Assembly (NCBI RefSeq): GCF_001648155.1
Contig: NZ_CP015199.1
Coordinates: 1,746,501-1,810,500, forward strand
Origin: Chryseobacterium glaciei
Lineage (GTDB): Bacteria > Bacteroidota > Bacteroidia > Flavobacteriales > Weeksellaceae
DNA length: 64,000 nucleotides
Direction: 5' to 3'
Both the position numbers and the translations under genes were made by a program. Within the stretch, counting starts at the first letter, position 1, and each line of letters begins with the position of its first letter. Below, piece after piece: positions 43,306-51,855 of this stretch. The notes beneath the pieces are model-generated. The model saw nothing but the letters and a program-made list of their open reading frames with translations. It was not told where the DNA came from and searched no databases.

Positions 43306-45570
43306 ATGAAAAAAACTTTACTCACTTATTTTTACATCATTTTACTCTGCTTGTCTGGAAAAATGTTTTCTCAGACTTATCAGCTTACAGGAAACCCTGT
43401 GGTAACCACAGGATGGGACTTGGTCTCAAGCGCGAACATCGCTGGTGGTGATTTTGTACAGCTCACAGCAGATACGGGAGGACTTTATGGCGCAATAAAA
43501 CTGGCAGCTCCTATCAATTTGAAATATTGCGATAAATGGAAAGTAGAATTCGATTTCAGAATTGATGGAAACGGAACTACTGCATTCGGAAGAGGAGACG
43601 GATTTACATTTTGGTATCTTGCTAATCCTCCGGCAGGATTTGTATCAGGAGGAGGACTTGGAATTCCTGCAAATGCAAATGGTCTTATGGTAGGTTTTGA
43701 TATTTTTAACAACACTACTGAAGGACAAATGAGTAAAGTTCACGTTTTATACGGAACAAACAATGGTCTTAATAATAATATTGAATACAATACAACTCCT
43801 GGAAGTACTTTCCATTCTCCGGATCTTATCGCAACTCAGCCGTTTGTAGGGCCTACTTACAAACATGTTGAAGTAAATGGAGAAACCGATCCTGCCATCC
43901 CAACAAACTGGCTTATCAAAATAAGAATCGATGGAGTATTAATTACTGATCAATCGTTTGCACCATCAGGAGGAGCAATAGGGATGACAACCGGATATTT
44001 TGGGTTTTCAGCAGCAACAGGAGGTGCCAGTGCAAGACACTCAATTAAAAATGCAAAAATTTTCATCGATAAAGTTCCTATTTTAACAAATACGATCACT
44101 CCTTTTGTATGCGTAAACCCTGCAACAGGAACAGGAACTGTAGATTTAACATCATACAACACTCAATTTGTAGCTAATCCTGCCAATTACATTATCACTT
44201 ATTTTGGACCTGGCGGAGTACCTATTACCAACCCAACCAACTTTCCATATTCTGGAAACACAACAATAACGGTAGTGGTTAAAGATCCATCATCTACATT
44301 ATGTGATAATGGAGATGGGGTCATTAAATTAAATCCAACTCCTTTCGCTGCCGTTGATGCAACATTAACCGGGTGTAACAACAATAATGCTGGAGTAGCA
44401 ATATTTGACCTTACAACAGCAGCTGTAACAACAGTTACCGGAGTAACAAAAAAATTCTACCCAACATTAGCAGACCTCAACGCAGGAACTAACGAGATTT
44501 TAAATCCAACTACATATTCTTCTGCTCCAGGTTTTATCTATGTAAAAGTAACAACTCCCCAAGGTTGTGTTTCTAATGCAAAAATTACACTAAACCATTT
44601 CGCCGTTGTAACAGTAAATGATGTAACATTGAGAGCTTGTTTCATTGAAACAAATCCTTCAACGGGTTTATTTAATCTTACGAATGCTTCTGTAACAACA
44701 CTGGGAGGAATTACTAAAAAATATTACCCGTCTTTAGCTGATGCACAAAACGGCACAAATGAAATTCCGGCTACAGCAGCAGCGGCATATACAGCTCCAA
44801 ATGGTGTAGTATACATTAAAGTTACAAACGGAAACGGATGTTATGCGATTGCAAAAGTAACCTTAATCGTAATTGCTCCGGTTTATTCAGCTGTTTTGAA
44901 GGATAAAACAATTTGTATGGAAGACAAAACCACTCTGGACGCAGGGCCTGGATTTAGTTCATATCAATGGAGTACAGGAGCTACAACTCAATCTATCAGC
45001 AATGTAGGAGTTGGAACATATTGGGTGAAAATTAAAACAGGAGATTGTATAGCAACTCAAAAAGTAACAATTTTCCCTGCAGAACAGCCTGTTATCACAA
45101 ATGTTGATATTTCAACTACAACAATCACCATTAATGTAATGGGAGGAACTCCGGCTTATCAATATTCAATGGATAATATTAACTGGCAGGATTCTAACAT
45201 ATTCAAAAATGTACCGAGAGGTGACAATAAAGTATATGTAAAAGATGCTTACGATTGCGAACCTATTGATATCACGATTGTTGTTCCTAATATTATCAAC
45301 GTAATTACTCCAAACGGAGACGGAATAAACGACGCTATTGATTATTCTGCATTAGCTAATAAGAAAAACCTTGTCTTTAATGTATTCGACAGATACGGAG
45401 CTAAGATCCATCAAGGCGACAAATCTACAAGATACAGATGGGATGGAACTATCGCAGGAAGAAAAGTTCCCACAGGAAGCTACTGGTATTCTGTAACATG
45501 GAATGAAAATGATAAGAAAAATACGCCTTTCAAATACTCAGGATGGGTATTGGTTAAGAATAGAGATTAA
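43306..45570 (+). CDS. T9SS type B cargo protein with L-type lectin-like domain
   Basis: 754 residues from the ATG at 43306; a TTG nine bases earlier is in frame but the ATG gives a standard MKKTLLTYFYIILL signal peptide. The lectin-like domain has WKVEFDFRIDGNGTTAFGRG, FTFWYLANPPAGF and GLMVGFDIFNNT. Ig-like repeats, CMEDKTTLDAGPGFSSYQWS, an SprB-type repeat and the type B sorting domain (from about 665, ending LVKNRD) follow. The second half is closest to the PPC-type protein at 33885, whereas the N-terminus groups with the lectin-type proteins. Confidence 0.9.
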   Translation: MKKTLLTYFYIILLCLSGKMFSQTYQLTGNPVVTTGWDLVSSANIAGGDFVQLTADTGGLYGAIKLAAPINLKYCDKWKVEFDFRIDGNGTTAFGRGDGFTFWYLANPPAGFVSGGGLGIPANANGLMVGFDIFNNTTEGQMSKVHVLYGTNNGLNNNIEYNTTPGSTFHSPDLIATQPFVGPTYKHVEVNGETDPAIPTNWLIKIRIDGVLITDQSFAPSGGAIGMTTGYFGFSAATGGASARHSIKNAKIFIDKVPILTNTITPFVCVNPATGTGTVDLTSYNTQFVANPANYIITYFGPGGVPITNPTNFPYSGNTTITVVVKDPSSTLCDNGDGVIKLNPTPFAAVDATLTGCNNNNAGVAIFDLTTAAVTTVTGVTKKFYPTLADLNAGTNEILNPTTYSSAPGFIYVKVTTPQGCVSNAKITLNHFAVVTVNDVTLRACFIETNPSTGLFNLTNASVTTLGGITKKYYPSLADAQNGTNEIPATAAAAYTAPNGVVYIKVTNGNGCYAIAKVTLIVIAPVYSAVLKDKTICMEDKTTLDAGPGFSSYQWSTGATTQSISNVGVGTYWVKIKTGDCIATQKVTIFPAEQPVITNVDISTTTITINVMGGTPAYQYSMDNINWQDSNIFKNVPRGDNKVYVKDAYDCEPIDITIVVPNIINVITPNGDGINDAIDYSALANKKNLVFNVFDRYGAKIHQGDKSTRYRWDGTIAGRKVPTGSYWYSVTWNENDKKNTPFKYSGWVLVKNRD

Positions 45571-45591
45571 GACAGAATTATTCTATATAAA

Positions 45592-45625
45592 AGAATCACT
45601 TTAAAAGTTTAAAGTGGTTCTTTTT
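45592..45625 (+). terminator. Terminator after the second lectin-type T9SS gene
   Basis: Fourteen-base arms at 45592-45605 and 45608-45621 (AGAATCACTTTAAA / TTTAAAGTGGTTCT, one wobble), then T. The loop is only two bases if fully paired. Confidence 0.88.
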
Positions 45626-45751
45626 AGAATAGACCCCTAAAAGCGGAACGGTGTATTAAATTTACGTTTAATCTATTTTTCACTAATTATTTACTGATAA
45701 ATCGCTAAAACACTGAATATTAATTATATCACAAAAAACAACCTATACAAA

Positions 45752-47752
45752 ATGAAAAAACCTATACTTTTTTATTTATTTATCATTTTAGTTTCCTTTC
45801 CTGCACATCTTTTTTCACAAACTTATCAACTTGCAGGAAATCCTGTAAACACAACGGGATGGACAATGGTAGCGCCTACAGTTGTGAATACAGATTTTGT
45901 ACAGCTTACTCCGGACACCAATGATAAATCCGGTTCTATACGCCTAAACGACCCAATTAACTTAAAATATTGTGACAAATGGAGAGTAGAATTCGACTTT
46001 AGAATGGATTCAAACCAAACCTACAACGGTGACGGAATAGCATTCTGGTATTTAGCCAACCCACCCATTGCCAGCGTATTGGGATCAGGAATCGGAGTTT
46101 CTCAAAACGCAATAGGTTTCATTACAGCTTTTGACACTTACAATAATGCAACAGGAAGTTCAGGAATGAGTAAAGTGCATGTCGCTTACGGACAGGTTGC
46201 CAACACTTTAGATACCAATAATTCTGAATTCTTTAATGTTCCGGGAAGCTCTTTCCATTCGCCAGACCTTAACGCAACATTACCATTTCAGGGAACAACT
46301 TATAAACATGTTGAAGTGAGCGGAGAAGTAGACCCAGCCGCTCCGGCCAGTTGGATTGTAAAAATAAGCATTAATGGTACGTTGATCGTCAATCAATCCT
46401 TTGCTCCATCTGGTGCAGCCGCAGCAATGACTGTGGGATATTTTGGATTTTCAGCTTCTACAGGAGGTGCAAGATCAAGACATTCTATTAAAAATGTAAA
46501 AGTTTATGTAGATAAAATTCCTCTTTTACAAACCGCAATTACTAAGACTCTCTGCCCAGACTTAGCAGGAATGTCAAGTATTGATTTAACATCATTGAAC
46601 CCGCAGTTTACAGCAAACCCTAATAACTACAACTTTACATATTATATTACAGGAAGCGGAACTCCAATTCCCAATCCTACCAATTTTCAATATAATTCAA
46701 CCACCAATATTTCTGTTGTCATAAAAGATCCAACATCTGTATTGTGTGATAATAATGATGCAACGGTAGTTTTAAAAGTCGCCCCAACCGTGACAGTTAA
46801 CGATGCAACATTGAGAGCCTGTTTCATTGAAACAAATCCTGCAACAGGTTTATTTAACCTTACTAATGCTTCTGTAACATCAACACCCGGAACTACTAAA
46901 AAATATTATCCTTCATTAACAGATGCGCAAAACGGAACAAATGAAATCAGTTCCACCTTGGCAGCAGCTTATATCGCTCCAACTGGTGTTGTATACATAC
47001 GAGTAACCAATTCAGATGGCTGTTTTTCAATTGCGAAAGTAAATTTAATTGTACTCGCTCCGGTTTATTCTACCGTTTTAAAAGATAAAACAATCTGTAT
47101 TGAAGACAAAACGACACTAGATGCAGGTTCTGGATTCGGTGCTTACGAATGGAGCACAGGAGCGATAACACCATCCATCAATAATGTTAGTGTTGGAACG
47201 TATTGGGTAAAACTAAAAACAGGAGACTGTACTGCCATTCAGACTGTGAAAGTTTATCCTTCAGAGCAACCGGTAATTACAAGTGTTGATATTTCAAGCA
47301 ATGATGTAACAGTACATGCAATGGGCGGAAGTGCTCCTTACAAATATTCAATGGATAATGTTAACTGGCAGGATTCAAATGAATTTAAGGATGTTCCGAG
47401 AGGAGATAATAAAATTTATATAAAAGACGCTTACGATTGCGAACCTATCGACATTACGATTGTTGTTCCGAATATCATCAACGTAATCACTCCAAACGGA
47501 GACGGAATAAACGACGCTATTGATTATTCATCTCTTGCAAGCAAACAAAATCTTGTATTCAATGTTTTCGACAGATACGGAGCTAAAATCCATCAAGGTG
47601 ACAAATCCACAAGATACAGATGGGACGGAACCATCGCAGGAAGAAAAATTTCTACAGGAAGCTACTGGTATTCTGTAACATGGAACGAAAATGACAAGAA
47701 AAATACACCAATTAAATATTCAGGTTGGGTACTGGTTAAGAATAGAGATTAA
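45752..47752 (+). CDS. T9SS type B cargo protein with L-type lectin-like domain, shortest copy
   Basis: 666 residues. Signal peptide, then a lectin-like domain nearly identical in order to that at 40803 (WRVEFDFRMDSNQTYNGDGI, AFWYLANPP, GFITAFDTYNN). One Ig-like repeat present in the longer paralogues is missing: the sequence passes from the DNNDATVVLKVAPTVTVNDA region straight to LRACFIETNPATGLFNLT. An SprB-type repeat and the type B sorting domain (from about 577, ending LVKNRD) close the protein. The 86-88 residue difference from the other lectin-type copies equals about one repeat unit. Confidence 0.9.
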   Translation: MKKPILFYLFIILVSFPAHLFSQTYQLAGNPVNTTGWTMVAPTVVNTDFVQLTPDTNDKSGSIRLNDPINLKYCDKWRVEFDFRMDSNQTYNGDGIAFWYLANPPIASVLGSGIGVSQNAIGFITAFDTYNNATGSSGMSKVHVAYGQVANTLDTNNSEFFNVPGSSFHSPDLNATLPFQGTTYKHVEVSGEVDPAAPASWIVKISINGTLIVNQSFAPSGAAAAMTVGYFGFSASTGGARSRHSIKNVKVYVDKIPLLQTAITKTLCPDLAGMSSIDLTSLNPQFTANPNNYNFTYYITGSGTPIPNPTNFQYNSTTNISVVIKDPTSVLCDNNDATVVLKVAPTVTVNDATLRACFIETNPATGLFNLTNASVTSTPGTTKKYYPSLTDAQNGTNEISSTLAAAYIAPTGVVYIRVTNSDGCFSIAKVNLIVLAPVYSTVLKDKTICIEDKTTLDAGSGFGAYEWSTGAITPSINNVSVGTYWVKLKTGDCTAIQTVKVYPSEQPVITSVDISSNDVTVHAMGGSAPYKYSMDNVNWQDSNEFKDVPRGDNKIYIKDAYDCEPIDITIVVPNIINVITPNGDGINDAIDYSSLASKQNLVFNVFDRYGAKIHQGDKSTRYRWDGTIAGRKISTGSYWYSVTWNENDKKNTPIKYSGWVLVKNRD

Positions 47753-47775
47753 TACAATATCCATTTCAAATAATA

Positions 47776-47813
47776 AAAGAATCACTTCAATTTTTTTGGA
47801 GTGATTCTTTTTT
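47776..47813 (+). terminator. Terminator after the third lectin-type T9SS gene
   Basis: Thirteen-base arms AAAGAATCACTTC (47776-47788) and GGAGTGATTCTTT (47798-47810), one wobble pair, then T. Confidence 0.92.
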
Positions 47814-47869
47814 GCATAATTTAGTACGAGATATTTCGTTTTAAGCTTATTTTATTCACATCCAATTCC

Positions 47870-47877
47870 TAAATTTG
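47870..47877 (+). promoter_or_regulatory. -7 box of the nitroreductase gene, 4 nt before the ATG
   Basis: TAAATTTG ends 4 nt before the ATG at 47882, again predicting a leaderless mRNA. Confidence 0.55.
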
Positions 47878-47881
47878 TCAT

Positions 47882-48508
47882 ATGAATTATTTGGAAGCTT
47901 TAAGCAGAAGATATTCTGTAAAGAAATTCAACCACGAAATTATTCCTCAGGAAACACTTCACAACATTCTTGAGTCAGGAAAGCTGTCTGCAAGTTCGCT
48001 AGGCCTTCAACCCTACAAAATTACAGTGGTGGAAAGTGAAGAAATGAAGCAAAAATTAATTCCGGCATTTTATAATCCATCACAAATATCTACATGCTCT
48101 CATCTTATTGTCATTATTTCAAAAAAGACAATTGGAGAAAGCTATATTCAAGGTTATTTTAATCATATTTCTGAAGTAAGAGATGTTCCGTTAGAGAACC
48201 TCGACCTCTTCAAAAACAGCATCAATCAACATATTACTCAAAAAAACAACGATGAAATTTTCAATTGGGCAGAAAAACAATCTTATATAGTTTTGGCTAA
48301 TTTAATGTATGCCGCAGCTATAGAAAATGTTGACACTTGTCCTATGGAAGGCTACCGTCAAGATCTGATTGAAGAAATTCTAAACATCGATCCCGAAACA
48401 GAAAAAGTGACTGTCACTCTGGCATTAGGTTACCGTTCTGAGGAAGATCATTTCCAACACATGAAAAAAGTAAGAAAACCAAACGAAAAATTGTTTAAAT
48501 TTATTTAA
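47882..48508 (+). CDS. Nitroreductase family NAD(P)H-dependent oxidoreductase
   Basis: 208 residues, typical of NfsB-like FMN enzymes. RRYSVKKFN at 9-17 contains the phosphate-binding Arg/Ser/Lys group, LSASSLGLQPYKITVV supplies the second FMN block, and MEGYRQDLIEEIL and VTLALGYRSEEDH near the C-terminus are characteristic of the NfsB/YdgI branch. It should reduce nitro compounds or quinones; the natural substrate is unknown. It precedes nadB by 31 nt in the same direction. Confidence 0.9.
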   Translation: MNYLEALSRRYSVKKFNHEIIPQETLHNILESGKLSASSLGLQPYKITVVESEEMKQKLIPAFYNPSQISTCSHLIVIISKKTIGESYIQGYFNHISEVRDVPLENLDLFKNSINQHITQKNNDEIFNWAEKQSYIVLANLMYAAAIENVDTCPMEGYRQDLIEEILNIDPETEKVTVTLALGYRSEEDHFQHMKKVRKPNEKLFKFI

Positions 48509-48539
48509 TTATTTAGACGATTGTACTTAAAGCAAGCAT

Positions 48540-50111
48540 ATGATAAAAGCGGATGTATTAGTAATTGGTTCCGGTATTTCGGGACTTTCTTATGCCATAA
48601 AAGTTTCTGAGCAACTTCCCGATGCCAAAATAATCATAGTTACAAAATCTGATGAAGACGAAAGCAACACCAAATATGCACAAGGCGGTTTAGCAGTAGT
48701 TACAGATTCTAAAAATGATAATTTTGAAAAACATATTGAGGACACCATGCGTGCCGGAGACGGTGAAAACAAACGCGATGTTGTAGAAATGGTCGTAAGG
48801 GAAGCTCCGGCAAGATTCAACGAAATCGTAGAATGGGGCGCTAATTTTGACAAGAAAAATGGAGAATTTGCTTTAGGAAGAGAAGGCGGCCATACGGAAA
48901 ACAGAATTGTTCACCATAAAGACATTACTGGTTTCGAGATCGAAAGAGCCCTTTTGGAAACAGCTAACAAGAGCCCAAACATTGAGATCCTAGATCATCA
49001 TTATGTAATCGATATCATTACACAACACCATGTGCCGGGCAAAGAACTAAACCAAGGCGACATCCATTGTTATGGAGCTTATATTTTAGATGAAAAATCT
49101 AAAACGATAAAAAAAATCACGTCCAAAATCACTTTGGTTGCTACGGGAGGAGCAGGACATGTTTATAAAAACACCACTAATCCAAAAATTGCAACAGGTG
49201 ACGGAATTGCTTTTGTAGCCCGTGCGAAAGGTCAGGTTTCCAATATGCAGTATTATCAGTTTCACCCAACAGCTTTATATAGCAAAATTGATGGAATGTT
49301 ATTTTTAATTTCAGAAGCTGTACGTGGAGATGGTGCAAAATTAAGAACAAAAAGAGGCGAAAAATTCATGCAGAAATATGATGAGCGTGAAGAATTAGCC
49401 TCAAGAGATATTGTTGCAAGAGCAATTGACAATGAAATGAAAGTTTCCGGTGATGAATATGTCGGCTTAGACTGTCGCGACATGGATCATGAAAAGTTCT
49501 TGGAACACTTCCCAAATATTTATAAAAAATGTAGAGAAGAAGCAATCGATCCTTTCACTCAATTGATTCCTGTAGTTCCAGCTTGTCATTATTTGATGGG
49601 CGGAATTGAAGTTGACAAAGATGGACAATCATCCATCAAAAACCTTTTTGCTGTGGGAGAATGTACAAACTCAGGATTACACGGAGCCAATAGACTTGCT
49701 TCCAATTCTTTACTTGAAGGTTTAGTTTTCGGACACAATGCCGCCATGAAAACAATGGCATTACTTAATGAAAATAATTTCAACTTTGATGATTTAAAAG
49801 CCGTTCCGGAATGGAATGAAGAAGGCATGAAAATCATGGACGAAATGGTAATCGTTTCATATTTAAGAAAACAACTTCAGGAAATGATGAGCGACCTTGT
49901 CGGAATCGTAAGAAGCAACAAACGTTTAAATATGGCGCTACAAAAACATCAGGAAATTGCCGCCGCTGTTGACGAGATCTACCACTACTCTATTCTTTCT
50001 CCACAATTGTCTGAACTGAGAAATTTAACAACCGTTGCTCACCTCATCATCACCCAATCTATGGAAATGACTGAGAATAAAGGAGCATTTTATAATAAAG
50101 ATTTAGCTTAA
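48540..50111 (+). CDS. nadB: L-aspartate oxidase
   Basis: 523 residues. The FAD-binding motif VIGSGISGLSYAIKV is at the N-terminus, followed by TKYAQGGLAVV, GREGGHTENRIVHH with the catalytic-site residues, GGAGHVYKNTTNP and GLHGANRLASNSLLEGLVFG. It oxidises L-aspartate to iminoaspartate, the first step of bacterial NAD synthesis. nadC follows after one unrelated gene; nadA, the usual partner, is not in the window. Confidence 0.96.
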   Translation: MIKADVLVIGSGISGLSYAIKVSEQLPDAKIIIVTKSDEDESNTKYAQGGLAVVTDSKNDNFEKHIEDTMRAGDGENKRDVVEMVVREAPARFNEIVEWGANFDKKNGEFALGREGGHTENRIVHHKDITGFEIERALLETANKSPNIEILDHHYVIDIITQHHVPGKELNQGDIHCYGAYILDEKSKTIKKITSKITLVATGGAGHVYKNTTNPKIATGDGIAFVARAKGQVSNMQYYQFHPTALYSKIDGMLFLISEAVRGDGAKLRTKRGEKFMQKYDEREELASRDIVARAIDNEMKVSGDEYVGLDCRDMDHEKFLEHFPNIYKKCREEAIDPFTQLIPVVPACHYLMGGIEVDKDGQSSIKNLFAVGECTNSGLHGANRLASNSLLEGLVFGHNAAMKTMALLNENNFNFDDLKAVPEWNEEGMKIMDEMVIVSYLRKQLQEMMSDLVGIVRSNKRLNMALQKHQEIAAAVDEIYHYSILSPQLSELRNLTTVAHLIITQSMEMTENKGAFYNKDLA

Positions 50112-50133
50112 AAAAGTTTTAAAGCAAGGATCA

Positions 50134-50775
50134 ATGGAGATATTCAGCTTGAGAATTTTGACAATTGTTAATATTTTATACTTTTTAAGGGTATTAATGC
50201 TGGCAATTGTTTTTGGAATTTTTTGGCTTCTTATTTTCGTTTTAAAACATCACAGTTTAGGCTATTTTATGGGATGGGCATTTTTTTTCCTCTCCGTATT
50301 TTTAGGAAAAGATCTATTTAATTATTTAAAAAAAATCATTATTTCCAGAGCAAAACATCCACTTCCTTTAAATCTACTATGCAACATTATTGGATTGGGA
50401 AAATCGTATAATTTTGGAAAAGATAAATTTGATTTAGATGAAATCATTAATGACAATAAACTTCCTTTAACTTTTAATTACATAAATAATCATCAACATC
50501 CGATTTTACAATTTAATAAAGACAAAATCCTCTTTCACAATCAGGAATATGACTGGAAAGATTTTCGCTGGAAATATTTTTTCTACTCCGAAAACCCTAA
50601 TGCATATAAACCAAAAGGTGAATATTTAATAGAATTTTCAGGTATCAACCAACACAATATTCGAATAAAAAATAAAATAGAGTTCGGAAAAATAAAAGCT
50701 AAAGAAAATGAAGTAATTTTGCTTTTCGTAATTCATGATTTGCTATTCGGAAACAGAGCATCTTACTATTACTAA
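50134..50775 (+). CDS. Membrane protein of unknown function between nadB and nadC
   Basis: 213 residues. Two hydrophobic helices (about 8-38 and 43-62) are followed by a ~140-residue soluble domain rich in aromatic and basic residues, with NKDKILFHNQEYDWKDFRWKYF resembling a PH-like or YcxB-like strand pattern. No family was recognised with confidence. Spacing of 22 nt after nadB and 10 nt before nadC suggests co-transcription with the NAD genes. It is lower in GC than its neighbours. Confidence 0.75.
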   Translation: MEIFSLRILTIVNILYFLRVLMLAIVFGIFWLLIFVLKHHSLGYFMGWAFFFLSVFLGKDLFNYLKKIIISRAKHPLPLNLLCNIIGLGKSYNFGKDKFDLDEIINDNKLPLTFNYINNHQHPILQFNKDKILFHNQEYDWKDFRWKYFFYSENPNAYKPKGEYLIEFSGINQHNIRIKNKIEFGKIKAKENEVILLFVIHDLLFGNRASYYY

Positions 50776-50785
50776 AATTAAAAAT

Positions 50786-51646
50786 ATGAAAAGACCAGCT
50801 TACGTTACAGATAAAGTTTTAAAACAATTCATAAAAAACGCTTTAGAAGAGGATATTCAGGATGGAGATCACTCTACCCTTTCTACAATTCCGAAAGATC
50901 TTGAGCAGAGTGCGAAACTTTTAGTAAAGCAAAACTGTATTTTGGCAGGTGTAGAATTGGCTGAAATCATTTTTAAAACTTTTGATAAAAACTTAAAAGT
51001 TGAGAATTTCATCAAAGACGGAGCTCCTGCAAAAGTTGGAGATGTTGCTTTCATCGTCACTGGAAGCGCAAGATCTATACTTTCCACAGAAAGGCTTGTC
51101 TTAAACTGCATGCAGAGAATGAGCGGAATCGCAACCCTTACCAATGACTGGGACTCTCGATTAGTAGGTACTAAAACTAAACTTTTAGATACAAGAAAAA
51201 CAACTCCTAATTTCAGAGTTTGTGAAAAATGGGCAGTTGCAATCGGTGGCGGAACCAATCACAGATACGGACTTTACGATATGATCATGCTCAAAGACAA
51301 CCACATTGACTATAATGGAAGCATTACCAATGCAGTGAAAATGGCTAAAGATTACATCAAAAAGAACAAGAAAAAACTAAAAATAGAGGTGGAAACCAGA
51401 AACCTTGAAGAAGTTGAGGAAGCCATCAAAGCAAAAGTTGACAGAATCATGCTTGATAATATGAATGTAAAGATGATGAAACAAGCCGTAAAAATGATTA
51501 ATGGCTCTTGTGAATCCGAAGCATCAGGAGGAATTACCCGCGATATGTTAAAAGAAATCGCTTCTACAGGGGTGACTTATATCTCTGCAGGAGCCTTAAC
51601 TCATTCCGCAGAGAATATGGATTTGAGTCTCAAAGCCGTGAAATAG
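50786..51646 (+). CDS. nadC: Nicotinate-nucleotide pyrophosphorylase (quinolinate phosphoribosyltransferase)
   Basis: 286 residues from the ATG at 50786, the usual family length; an in-frame start at 50735 would overlap the preceding gene by 41 nt and is rejected. DTRKTTPNFR (Arg137, Lys138), GGGTNHRYGLYD (His159, Arg160) and MLKDNH (Lys170) are the quinolinate/PRPP-binding blocks; EVETRNLEEVEEA and EASGGI follow. It converts quinolinate and PRPP to nicotinate mononucleotide. Confidence 0.96.
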   Translation: MKRPAYVTDKVLKQFIKNALEEDIQDGDHSTLSTIPKDLEQSAKLLVKQNCILAGVELAEIIFKTFDKNLKVENFIKDGAPAKVGDVAFIVTGSARSILSTERLVLNCMQRMSGIATLTNDWDSRLVGTKTKLLDTRKTTPNFRVCEKWAVAIGGGTNHRYGLYDMIMLKDNHIDYNGSITNAVKMAKDYIKKNKKKLKIEVETRNLEEVEEAIKAKVDRIMLDNMNVKMMKQAVKMINGSCESEASGGITRDMLKEIASTGVTYISAGALTHSAENMDLSLKAVK

Positions 51647-51855
51647 CGTTGTATTTTTAATAAAAACAACCCCTATTTGTTAAAAATTCAATAATATGAT
51701 TTTTTTCATGCGAAAATTCGATTTTAGTTTAAATTTCTAACAATCAATAGCTTACAAGTTATTAAGATTGAGTAAAAATTAACATACAGTTAATATTAGT
51801 TAAAATTTATTTCCCCAATTTTGCAGAAAATTAAATCTAACTATTACTCACGATT

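Noticed and set aside
33885..47752. Possible CRISPR array or tandem DNA repeat because of recurring sequence
   Set aside because: The recurring stretches are in-frame protein repeats (Ig-like and SprB-type) and paralogous sorting domains with diverged nucleotides, not regular direct repeats with spacers.
50869..51258. A 129-codon minus-strand frame inside nadC
   Set aside because: Fully antisense to conserved nadC motifs and without a credible promoter or protein features.
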